Source: Lunularia cruciata | Taxonomy: Eukaryota; Streptophyta; Marchantiopsida; Lunulariales; Lunulariaceae | NCBI GenBank assembly: GCA_948567375.1 | Contig: OX419760.1 | Span: 26,908,001-26,972,000 of the forward strand | Direction: 5' to 3' | Length of the DNA: 64,000 bases | In this document: in pieces, positions 23,185 through 32,700 of the stretch | How the letters are laid out: every line of letters starts with the position of its first letter | How positions within the stretch are numbered: the first letter of the stretch is position 1 | Translations under genes and position numbers: made by a program | Notes under the pieces: generated by a model | The model's input: the letters and a program-made list of their open reading frames with translations, nothing else | Told to the model about the DNA's origin: nothing | The model's database searches: none

Positions 23185-24483
23185 GAAGTAGGCAAAAATG
23201 CAAGGGTTCTTGTGAGTTCCCTTGCAAAGGACCAATACTTGATGTTTCTTTAGTGTTTCTCTTGATGTTCCTGTGATATACTTATCATTAGTTAAGATGT
23301 ACCACTTCTTGAAAAGTTTTGGCCTCCTAAATTCAATATCATTATAATAGAACTAAATATACTACCATCAAGTCCAGGAGTTGTAGAACCAAAAATGCTC
23401 ACATCTCTACCCTCTTCAAGGCTTAAGATATCTCCATTGTTACTTTTGAGGTGTGGATAGTCCCCATTATGTTTGGCATGTAGACTATCTCTACTAGTTC
23501 TACTCAATCTTAGAAGCATAAATTCTATTCTTTCAGAAGATATCTAGCATCTTATCTCATTGCATGATAAACATACAAATTATCCAATAGAGCTTGGATA
23601 TCTTAAATTGAAGTTATGTAAATAATAGTAGTCATAGATTGATTGTGGAATGCAAGACTTCATCCTAGTCGGCAAAATTGTCAACTCTTGAAGTTAGCAT
23701 CCCTTTAGTATCTTAATGGTCAACATAGATAGATATCACAAGATATCACCTAAGAAGACTATTGCAAATCATCTAATAGCAAAGAATATGTTCATCTCAT
23801 CTTGAACATTTGGTGAATCAATATGTGAATTCCATCTGCTTGATTGTCTAAATGAATGACAAGAAGTGGCAATAGAATCTTTCAAATTTAGAAGCTTTTG
23901 TATAAATATTAGCCTAGAGAATATCAGAGTGACTTAGATAAGATAATTAAGCTATAATCTCACAAGATCCTTTTATTTTGGTGTAATATAACATGACCAA
24001 CTTGGTCCATTGAAGACACCAAAGATTATCTAGGATGTATGAAACTGAATGGATCATCAATGATGTGTTTACTAACATGGCCGGCCTCAATATTCACTAA
24101 CACTTCCTCATAGGTTAAATTTACTCCCCATCCTTGATCTTCTCAAATAGAGGCATTGTTGTCTCCTTTATATTACTAACTCCCCTTGAAATGAAAACTC
24201 TTATATTTAATTAGCAAAATGCAAAATATTTGCTATGATAAGGCTTCACAAATTGTTTGGCCAATGCCAATTCATTTTCCATGGATGCAAGTCATTGGCT
24301 TTGGCTTTTAATGTTTCATTTAAGGAGTATGCCTTTCCCTTTCATGACAAAGGTTTTTCTCTCCAAGACCCAACTTCAAGAAGTAGCTTGTTGTGTTGTA
24401 GATGAAAGAGCTCTCAAAGCACCTTCTGATTCTCTTTTCTCATCTTCTCCAAGAGCTTTTCCCTTAGTAGCTTATCTTATAGC
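23185..24483. other. AT-rich stretch without a recognised gene
   Basis: Short ORFs only (for example 75 aa on the reverse strand at 23292-23519), none with a domain I recognise. It may be the 5' part of the Helitron that follows, or an older unrelated element. Confidence 0.4.
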
Positions 24484-24765
24484 TCACACCTCTGCCTTTG
24501 TATCAGCCAATGCAACCCCAACATTGGTTGCTTCTCTATTGGTATCATTTGCATCCTTCTTAGCATCATTAGCTTCTCTTTTAACATCATTAGCATCCCT
24601 CATAGCCTCATTAACTTCTCTTTTGGCATAATAGGTAGTAAAAACAATACATGAGCACCACCACCACCACCTTAGACAAAATTTATCTCCAAAGAAATGA
24701 GTAAAGAGATTCTCTCTTAAGGAAATTTGGAAAACTAATAGATTTGCAAGTATTGTGGAAACCAC
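24484..24765 (-). other. ORF with perfect heptad repeats (unrecognised)
   Basis: A 93-aa reverse-strand frame whose C-terminal half is a run of seven-residue units: AKREVNE, AMRDAND, VKREAND, AKKDAND, TNREATN, VGVALAD. The small/charged pattern is typical of a coiled coil. It stems from a 21-bp tandem repeat at 24530-24634, which stays open on the plus strand too (124 aa, 24257-24631; ASLLxSL-type heptads). It could be an exon fragment of a structural protein captured by a transposon or simply an expanded repeat. No homologue recognised. Confidence 0.35.
24530..24634. repeat. 21-bp tandem repeat, five units
   Basis: Five 21-bp units alternate between GCTTCTCT-type and GCATCC(T/C)T-type starts, giving a 42-bp higher-order period. 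A unit length divisible by three keeps the frames open. Confidence 0.85.
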
Positions 24766-25232
24766 AAGTCAATGTTGGAATCAACTTAGGCAAGAGCATT
24801 ATGCTAATCAAAGAAATGAGGAGAGGGTGGTGCATTGTAGACATTTTGTTGCCTATAGTGTTGTTATCTCAAATGGGCAAAGAGAACCTCAATGTTCAAC
24901 AAACGTTTCTTGCTATGGCATGTTTCTCCTTAAACACCATGAAGAAATTAGGCAAGTTGGTAAACTTGCATGCACTCTAAAGGAAAGAGCATCCAAATTG
25001 TGGCAAGGAAATAAATATATTCCATGCAATTTTCTCCTTGTTGCATATTATGAGTTTGATGGCAGTCAACATGGGCTTAGGCATGTCTTGGGTCCTATGA
25101 TATGATTGTAGCTTGTTCTCATTGTGGAGCTCTTCATTTCAATGAAGAAAGTGTAAGTGTGCCTTTTGTATGTCCAACCTGAATTCACTTTGTGTTGTGA
25201 GCAAAGTAAGGTTACTCTTCCTCCATTGCTAA
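24755..25232 (+). pseudogene. Helitron helicase-like domain fragment, 5' part
   Basis: Plus-strand frames carry the zinc-finger-like start of plant Helitron Rep/helicase proteins: CSHCGALHF at 25114-25140, then ~15 codons later FTLCCEQSKVTLPPLL ending at the insertion point. Helitrons are rolling-circle DNA transposons and this region precedes the Rep nuclease. The CxxC...CC pattern and spacing are the family signature. The frame shifts at least once before CSHC. It is cut at 25232 by a gypsy element and continues at 32277. The 116-aa frame at 24755-25105 lies upstream and is less certainly Helitron. Confidence 0.78.
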
Positions 25233-26237
25233 TGTAAAAGACTAAGGAGAGAAATAGGAGAATGGAAGACTAGAGTGGAAGATCATATTGGGACTCTCAA
25301 TTGAGGGAAACTTTGAATGCCTAGCTTGAGCTTGGCTTGGGTGTTTATGGGTAACTTGGGGAAAAGAATCCCAAGGTTACTAAGCTAGTTTTTTACTTGG
25401 CATACAAGCTAAGCTAGCCACCAACTTGGTGTACAAGTTATTATACTCTTGGAAAGTTCTTAAAAGCTTCTCATCTAGAAGTTTCTCATGTGTTTCTAGA
25501 ATATTCAATCCATAAGCTTTCTTGATGCTTCTAGCACATTCTAAGGCTAGTTTAACTTCTTTTTGCTATATTTAGCTTAGATTGTTAACTCACTAGCTTC
25601 TATTAGCTTGTTGTAATACCATTAGTTAGATTGATTATCTAGAGATGGAAATTGGCTTGGTAATATCTTTATAGATGGTGTATATGATGGTATAAGTAGA
25701 TCAAATAGAGGGGTAACCAAAAGAATACTTCCATTAATAAGGCAGAGGTAATAAAAACCCTTAAAACTTCAAAGTAAAATTTAGAGACCTAAATGAATCA
25801 ATTAGGCCTAATAAAATAAGACATTCCCCTCTGCAAGTCCAAAGGTGTTGCCTTTCTCCCTTGTTTGTCTTGTTGAGATCTTTCTAATTGTACCTTACCC
25901 ATGCTATTTTGAGCTTCATACAAGAAGATTCCTTGAATATTCTCTTTGGTCAAACTTTTTTGACAAACCAAATAAGACAAAGATCAACTTGTCACCAATT
26001 CATATAGCTAATCTAAGGTGGGCATTGAAATATTACCAATCCATGTATTTGATCCAAGGGTGTAGCTCTCTTTGAGTAGATCATCTTTGCTATGTAATAA
26101 CAACAAGGTGCTCATTTGGGGCATCAAAGTATTGAGGAACAAAGCAATGTGTGTCTCTTGTGTCTCTATTCATGTTTCTCTTGGGTTTCTCTTATCCTTG
26201 GAACATTACACTTGTTTGCTAATTCCATATTATTGTA
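25233..26237 (-). repeat. 3' LTR of element C, split by a solo LTR
   Basis: 25233-25611 carries TGTAAAAGACT... through most of the LTR. The remaining ~22 bp (TTGCTAATTCCATATTATTG) are found at 26216-26237, after the inserted solo LTR and its second TSD copy. It is the diverged subtype with fewer AAGCTT palindromes, like 31838-32276. Confidence 0.88.
25612..26210 (+). mobile_element. solo LTR, gypsy family 2, TSD CTTGT
   Basis: 599 bp from TGTAATACCATTAG to GGAACATTACA, flanked by exact CTTGT copies (25607-25611 and 26211-26215). It lies inside the 3' LTR of element C, so family 2 was active after family 1 element C had inserted. It has the single-copy U3 form. Confidence 0.94.
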
Positions 26238-26279
26238 TATTTTTTGACCATTGGTTAGTGACATCTTCATTGCCATGAC

Positions 26280-27622
26280 ATCTTTGAACTCCAGCTATTG
26301 TGCAGTGCTATTTGTGCATTATGGAGACCAGAAAGAAGTTCCCATGTGGTATTGAAAAGGGGATACCCTTTCCAAAGGATTTTCTATTCAAATGTTATTG
26401 GTGGCTATGTTGGATGATGTGTAAGTAAACAATCAACTTCATACTTCTCATAATATTTGATACGGATGGGAGGAGGAGGGTGTTGGACACAAATGGGAAA
26501 TAAAGTTGAGTTAGAAAAAAAAGGTTTTAACTTTAAAATATGGAAGATAGGATGGATCCACACATGACTACAAGAGCAAGTTGGTAGGTAATGGGAGAAA
26601 TTATCTGATTAATCTCAAATAGACCTATCCAATTGAGAGCAAGTTTACAGACTTGTGTATTGAGTGGGAAAGGAAGGTTAATAGATAAAAACATGATTGA
26701 GCAACAAGGTTGAGCAACAAGAAGATGAGACTTGGCTTAATGGAGGAATTTAGATAGCATAGACAATAATGTGAAAGTATGTAGGACCTAAGATGCCAAA
26801 GGAGCAAGAATAGAATATGGAATAAGTGGATTTTGCCCATAATTAAGGAAGAAGGGAGAAAATTGATACTTGCCTGCTTGGAAATATTGTAGGTAAAATC
26901 TACAACTACAAGACAAGTATCCCAACCAATATAGTGAACATTGACAAAGGCATGTAGCATCTCCTCCAAAGTGCAATTTTCTTACTTTATTTGTCCATCA
27001 ATTTGATGATGATAAGCTATAGAGAACATAAGCTTGGTACCAAGGAGTTTAAAAGGTATTTGAAAAATTTTACTAGGAAAGAAAGGATCTCAATTAGAGG
27101 TGAGAACCTTTGCCATCCCATGGTACTTGAAGATGGTATCAAAGTATATATGGGCCGATTTTGGACCATCAATTGTATCCATGGTAAGAGCCAAATGAAT
27201 AGGCTTGCTGAGCTTATCAACAAACACTATGATAGTTGTATGGCCTTGGTCTATCTTTGGCAAGGATGTGATGAGGTCTAAGCTTACATGTTCCCAATGG
27301 TTAGATAAAATTGGTTGTGATTGAAGGAGTCTACTCAAATTCTGATTAATGGCTTTGTTGCATTTGCAACTCTCACTAGATTGGACAAACTCTCAAACCT
27401 CTTGTGCCATGTTGAGCTACCACCACTAATGTTGTAGGGTACCCAAGGTCTTTTCCACACCCATGTGACTAGTGATTGGTAAGTCATGGGCCTCTTGAAG
27501 TTGCACAAGTTGTAGATCATCCTTGGTGGAACATAGATCCGGTTTTTGCAAAATAAAAAAACCTTCCTTGAAGCAAAAATTGTTGTATCCTTGTTATGTG
27601 CTGCAAGATGACCTTGTTCCAA
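26280..27622 (-). pseudogene. integrase and chromodomain remnants, element C
   Basis: From high to low coordinates: a zinc-binding/linker part (27335-27622), an integrase core segment (27090-27338: HWEHVSLDLITSLPK with the first catalytic Asp, then IIVFVDKLSK), a late-core segment (26788-26976, homologous to 21960-22170 of A), and a chromodomain trace (ILWKGYPLFNTTWE, ~26330-26420). Frames shift repeatedly. An eroded polypurine tract lies next to the 3' LTR (~26238-26245). Confidence 0.82.
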
Positions 27623-27989
27623 CTAAAAGAAAGGATCTTTCTATCAAGAGGTCCTAAAATTGATTTGAATTTTCAAGTCAATTGACACTATCATAATTGT
27701 TGCTTTGAGATGAGATTGAAGAAGAGTCTTCAAATCAAGTTGTCATGATAGGACATTGGGGATGGCATGGAACTTGCTAGGTTTATACTGAAGCTTTATA
27801 TCAAATTTTTTGTAGTTGTTACTCCTATTGATGATGTAGACACTTTATGTGCTCCAAATGTAAGGTCTACAATAAAGGTTTACAATTGGCTCACATGATC
27901 ACTTGTTCCCCTAGAGATAATGTCTCCATACTTTTATGGCATATATCATTTTTAGTTGTTCTTGAACTTGGGCAAAGTAATTCCTTTTT

Positions 27990-28260
27990 GTGGCATTTAG
28001 CTGGCAAGACACAAAGGCAATGGGATGTAACTCATATGTAAATTCTTGTTACAACACAACTCTAATGGCAAGTTAGAAGCATAAAAATCAACCACACAAG
28101 GTAGTTGAGGATCATAAAGTTGAAGAATGGATCTTGGAGGCACCATATGCTTCAGCTTCTTGAATGATTCCTTGTGCTTGGTGGTCCATTGAGAGCTTGA
28201 GGTCTTCCCCAAGAGATTGGTCAATAGTGCAGCTACATGAGCATTATAATGGATGAACCA
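27990..28260 (-). pseudogene. RNase H-like region, element C
   Basis: The reverse-strand frame 28224-27997 matches the gypsy RT-RNase H junction: QWTTKHKESFKKLKHMV followed by LYDPQLPCVVDFYASN. The usual TDAS catalytic Asp segment reads DFYAS, so one catalytic neighbour is altered. This domain degrades the RNA strand of the RNA-DNA hybrid. Confidence 0.72.
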
Positions 28261-29640
28261 TCAGTAAAAAATTGCCTCTCCCATTAAATATCTGCATTTC
28301 TATGGCATCCTTTAGAGTAGGCTAATCAGTAATGGCCTTGATTTTCTCCTTTTCCATCTTGATCTCCTCCAATAAAACCTTATGATCCAAGAAGTTACAT
28401 TCTTGGATCATAAGGTTGCATAAAAAAGGCACACTTCAACTTCTTGCAATAAAATTTCCATTGGCATAATTGTCTTACTTATTCTTGTACATGATTATTG
28501 TGTTTTGCCTTTGTCTTATTGAAGATTAAAATATCATCCAAGGACACCACCACATATCAATCCAAGAGCCTATCCAACACCTGATGTGTTTGATCCATGA
28601 AAACTATTGGAGCATTAATGAACCCAAAAGGTAAAACTCTTAGTTCAAAATTCCCATACCTTATGCAAAAGGTGGTCCTTTGCATATCTTTGCAATCAAT
28701 GGGAATATGCAAATAATCACTTCAAAGATCCAACTTGGATAAATATTGTGCTCCACTCAATTGATCCAACAAGTCATTGATTTGAGGCAAGGGATACATA
28801 TTCTTCATGTTTTTTTTATTAAGGTCACAATAGTCAATAAATAAAAAAAATCAAAATCTTCCATCATTCTTTGGTACAAAGAGTATTGGTTCTCCCCAAG
28901 GAGATGTACTATATCATATGACAAGTTTCTTCAACAACTTGTTCAATTTTATTTGAAGCTCTTTTGAATCCTTTGGCAAGAGCCTATAGATTAGTACTCA
29001 TGTAAAAGACCAAGGAGAGAATAGGAGAATGGAAGACCGGAGTGAAAGATCACATTGGGACTCTTGAATGAGGGAAATCCCAGATCTCTAGCATGAGCTT
29101 GGGCTTTGGTATTTATAAGGAACATTTAAGGCACTTGGAAGGCTTCTTAAGAGCTACCTTCTTAAGAGTGCAAACTAAGTTAATTTGTAAGCTTCTTGAG
29201 AAGCTTCCTTCTAGAAACTTCATACTTGGCATGCAAGCTAAGCTAGTTGGGAAGCATCCCAAGAAGCTTCTTTCTACAAGCCATTTACTTGAAATGCAAG
29301 CTAAGCTAACCAGGAAGCTTCCTAGGATGCTTCTTCCTAGAAGTTGCCTACTTGGCATATTTTTTACCCGATACTTAGAAGGTACCAAGAAACATCCTAG
29401 AAGCTCCATAAATGCTTTTAGAACATCCCTATAATTCTTGGCTAATTTGGCCTATCTATTACCTTGTTAGCCTTGATTAACTTGTATGCTAACTCCATAT
29501 TGTTACAACTCACAAGAGTACTACTTGGCAATAGCTTGATCTTGAAAGGCATATCTAGATCAAAAGGTAACCTTTTTGGAAGATCATTTGGAAATACATA
29601 TGAAAACTCTTGCACTATTTGATCAACCATTGCTTTTTAA
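28261..29640 (-). pseudogene. reverse transcriptase, element C (interrupted by solo LTR)
   Basis: The palm is at 28500-28995, with motif C as SLDDILIF (~28525-28550; normally YLDDIL or FLDDIL), LPFGFINAP upstream, and the [15 protein letters not shown] block containing motif A. The N-terminal part lies at 29442-29630 (MVDQIVQEFSYVFPNDLP). The solo LTR at 29001-29507 splits the RT finger region; the frame is also broken by stops. This is the only palm domain preserved in family 1 in this window. Confidence 0.85.
29001..29507 (-). mobile_element. solo LTR, gypsy family 1, TSD ACTCA
   Basis: 507 bp, TGTAAAAGACC to CCATATTGTTACA, flanked by exact ACTCA (28996-29000 and 29508-29512). It is inserted in the RT of element C. 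It is longer than the 400-bp LTRs of A because of extra AAGCTT-rich units. The 113- and 98-aa frames across it come from the LTR palindromes and are not genes. Confidence 0.95.
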
Positions 29641-29791
29641 AATACATACCCTCATCAGATTTCCTTGCACAATTGGCTTGATCCACACCGCAACTATCTT
29701 TCTCCAAAGCTTGCTCTATAGTTACTATGTTGAAAAACTCCTATCATGGAATGACTATTCTTAGATGTCTTACTAAAAATTACTGAATAAC

Positions 29792-30136
29792 TTAATCGGT
29801 AATTCTTACCTTGACATTGTACTTGAGTTTGATGTCAATTCCAATCAAATTGAAGGTATAATGTTCAAGCCAAGGTAGACCTAGAATAATATTGTAGTGT
29901 AGTGGAGCTAGTACAAACCTCATACACTCTAAATACTTTTTCCCAATCTTGAATGTAATAAGATGTGAGATACAAAATGCAAAATCTTTTCTTCCATCCG
30001 CCATCATCAATCTACTACCAAATAATGACCTGATAGGAATACATAATTTATTTGCTAATTTCATAGACATGCAATTCTTAGAATTTCCACAATCAACTAA
30101 AATCTTACAACAATGATCAGATATCATACCTTGCAA
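29792..30136 (-). pseudogene. aspartic protease, element C
   Basis: A 114-aa open reverse-strand stretch. The active-site region reads ILVDCGNSKNCM, followed by KLANKLCIPIR and NIILGLPWLEHY. Compared with 18669-18998 the frame is intact over the whole domain, but the DSG/DTG triad is DCG. Confidence 0.82.
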
Positions 30137-31837
30137 TTATATCAAACTTGCATGGGTTGAGCCTTCAATCTTGTTGGAATAAATCAAATTCTCAATAAGT
30201 GGTTTATGTCTCTTAATAGAATTCTTTGTTCCCCTTACTCTCATGTTACAAGAACTCCATTTGGGCAATGGGTCAAGGTCATCCATTCTTAGTTGGGCAT
30301 TTGGCAATGCAATGTACTATTTAGCAATAATATAAGCAACCACAATTTTTTTGTAATCTTTCTCTATCTATAATGCAAGTGGTATTTGTTAGATGACATC
30401 AATCTCCATTGATGTTAGCTCTTCCACCCATATGTGATGTATTTGTAGGTTTGTGGAGGTCTAAGTCAAGATCAAGTTGTAATAACCAAGGTGTAAAAGA
30501 CCGGGACTGAGGAGAGAAATAGGAGAATGGAAGATTACATTGGAACACTTGAGTGTGAGAAACTCCAAATGCCTAGCATGAGCTTTGGCCCTCGTATTTA
30601 TAAGGAGCATATGAGGCTCCTAAGAAACTTCTCAAGAAGTGTCCTTGAGCCACTTTCTTGGAATGCAAGCCAAGTTAACCAAGAAGCTTCTCAAGAAGTT
30701 TGCTTCTAGAAGTTGCCTACTTGGTTTGCAAGCTAAACTAGTTGGAAGCTTCTAGAAGCTATCTACTTGCAAGCTGGTGCAAGCTAAGCTAGCCGGGACA
30801 TAGAAGGCTCTTGAGAAGCTTCTCAAGAAGCTTACTTGAACCATTTTCTTGGAGTGCAAGCCAAGTTAACCAAGAAGCTTCCTTCTATAAGTCCTCTACT
30901 TGGCGTGCAAGCTAAGCTAGTTGGAAGCTTTCTTCTAGAAGCTACCAACTTGTGGTGCAAGCTAAGCTAGCCAAGAAGCTTCCTAGATACTTCTAGAATA
31001 TTTCAGGCTAATTTGGCCTATTTGCTACTTCATTAGCCCTGACTAACTTTGTTGCTAAACTCCATATTGTTACACAAGGAATCAAAGCACTCAGCCAATT
31101 GCATGGCTTCTTTCAAGTGTTTGGGCTCTTGCATGGTTACTTCTAGTTTGGTGTGTCATTTCAAGCCCATCACAATTTGATCTAGAGCTTCACCTTTTAG
31201 TATCTTTGGAATTTGGATTATGGTGTTTTGGAATTGAGTGATGTAGCTCATCATAGAACCAATTTACTTCAATTTTACCAATTTATCTTATGTGGCTTGT
31301 GCAACATTTACCATTTAGAATGTCCCAATTATTGTGGTCTTGAATTCTTCCTATGTCAAGATTGGTGCAAAAAAATATCGTTATCAAGCACCAAATTCTC
31401 AATTGTAGCCCAAAGATTCTTGCCTTCAAATATCTTTGGCTTTGAATATTTGCATTCTTGAAATGCTATTCTCTTTTTGTGCCCTTGTTGCTAATGATCT
31501 CTCTCTTCCAACAATCAAGGAAGGTGCTCAATTTGTTACTACATAGTAATGGTAACTTTGGGTATCATTGCCATGACTACTACACTATCAAACTATCTAC
31601 TTGCAATTATCTAAGTTAACACGTAGATGCAACATGTCTACCACTCTTTGTAAGTTACAATTGGAAGTATCAATGGTTCATTGGACAAGGTGATTGTGTT
31701 TAAAAAATTCTATCCAAAGGGTGAAATGATGCTTTGTAGTACATGGACACAAGAATCCCGATGGTTTGGGAGAAATAGATTTGGTGGTCCACATATTCCA
31801 TCCATCCCACTCCTACTTTGAATGTAAAATATACCAA
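30137..31837 (-). pseudogene. gag and leader remnants, element C
   Basis: Reverse-strand sequence between protease and 5' LTR, homologous to the gag of A and of the inverted element but with many breaks. It is interrupted by the solo LTR at 30492-31074. The leader next to the 5' LTR keeps TTGGTAT, but about 12 bp are inserted before AAGTAGGAGTGGGATGG, which disrupts the primer site relative to element A. Confidence 0.68.
30492..31074 (-). mobile_element. solo LTR, gypsy family 1, TSD CAAGG, internally duplicated
   Basis: 583 bp, TGTAAAAGACC to CCATATTGTTACA, with exact CAAGG on both sides (30487-30491 and 31075-31079). A block of ~170 bp carrying GAGAAGCTTCTCAAGAAG and GCAAGCCAAGTTAACCAAGAAG appears twice (about 30620-30790 and 30800-30960), which accounts for its length over the 400-bp form. 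Confidence 0.95.
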
Positions 31838-32276
31838 TGTAAAAGACCGCGGTGAAATAAGAGAATCAAAGATTGGCATGGTGGGACTCTCAAGTGAAGG
31901 AAAATTTGAATGCCTAGCTTGAGCTTGGCTTGGATATTATAGGTAACTTGGGTGCAATAATCTCAAGGAGCTTCAAATAAAGTTCTTAGTAAGAGTCGCC
32001 TTATTATATTATTTGGAGTGCAAGTTAAGTCTAGCCATTTACTTGACATACAAGCTAAGCTAGATGTAAGCTTAGCGTACAAATTACACTACTCTTGGAA
32101 AATTTTAAGAAGCTTCTCACCAAGTAGCTTTCTATGTGCTTCTAGAATATTCTACCCATAAGCTTTCTTGATGTTTCTATGATATTCTTAAGCTAGTTCT
32201 ACTTCCTTTTGCTATATTAAGCTTGGACTATTAACTCATTAGTTTCTATTAAATCATCTAACTCCATATTATTATA
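31838..32276 (-). repeat. 5' LTR of element C
   Basis: 439 bp from TGTAAAAGACC to CTCCATATTATTATA, the reverse-strand TG mutated to TA at the outer end. It matches 25233-26237 better than it matches the LTRs of A, supporting the pairing. Confidence 0.9.
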
Positions 32277-32700
32277 GCTAGCACAACTTGAGCCTCTTAA
32301 TAAGCTTTTGGACAATAGTGAAGCACATGCACACATCCATGCATATAATAACACATTTGCTTTATATCTCTTGGTGCAAATATTGATACACAATTTGCCA
32401 ATGAGGAAATTATACTGTCTAAATTAGTGGTGAGCTTTGTCATAAAATAGGAAATGTTCTTCTAAGTGAAGCGCAAATGCCAAAGTTTGCACAACTTTAC
32501 ATCAATGATCTCCAAATTCAACTTTTAAGATGCTTGGAAAATTCAAATGAGGTAAATAGAAATACAATGCAATCATTGCAAACAACATTACTTATGTATA
32601 ACTCATATGCTCATTTATTTCAAAATGCATATCAATGCATGCAAAGCAAAGGTGCAATATAATTAAGTATTTGCCAGATTAACAATCAACATACTAACTT
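32277..32700 (+). pseudogene. Helitron helicase-like domain fragment, 3' part
   Basis: After the insertion the Helitron frame resumes in register (AQLEPLNKLLDNS, then HAYNNTFAL). It continues with shifts through GANIDTQFA and GELCHKIGNVLLSE to MPKFAQLYINDLQIQ, the PKFAQLYIYD block typical of Helitron Rep/helicase N-termini. The 61-aa open frame 32477-32662 is this block. It stops at ~32662; the HUH nuclease and helicase motifs expected downstream are not seen, so the element is truncated. Confidence 0.85.

Larger units (their letters stand above)
25228..32281 (-). mobile_element. gypsy family 1 element C with TSD (reverse strand, defective)
   Basis: The element at 25233-32276 is flanked by GCTAA (25228-25232) and GCTAG (32277-32281), four of five bases identical. 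Read on the reverse strand: 5' LTR (32276-31838), damaged primer site, gag, protease, RT, RNase H, integrase, chromodomain, 3' LTR. It keeps the pol middle that element A has lost, which proves the domain order of family 1. Three younger solo LTRs sit inside it (25612-26210, 29001-29507, 30492-31074). Many stops and frameshifts; not autonomous. Confidence 0.92.

Noticed and set aside
23280-24100. Possible copia polyprotein end on the reverse strand
   Set aside because: Short open stretches exist, but no characteristic RNase H or integrase motif was found.
29093-29434. 113-aa plus and 98-aa minus ORFs
   Set aside because: Both are reading frames through the palindromic U3 units of a solo LTR.
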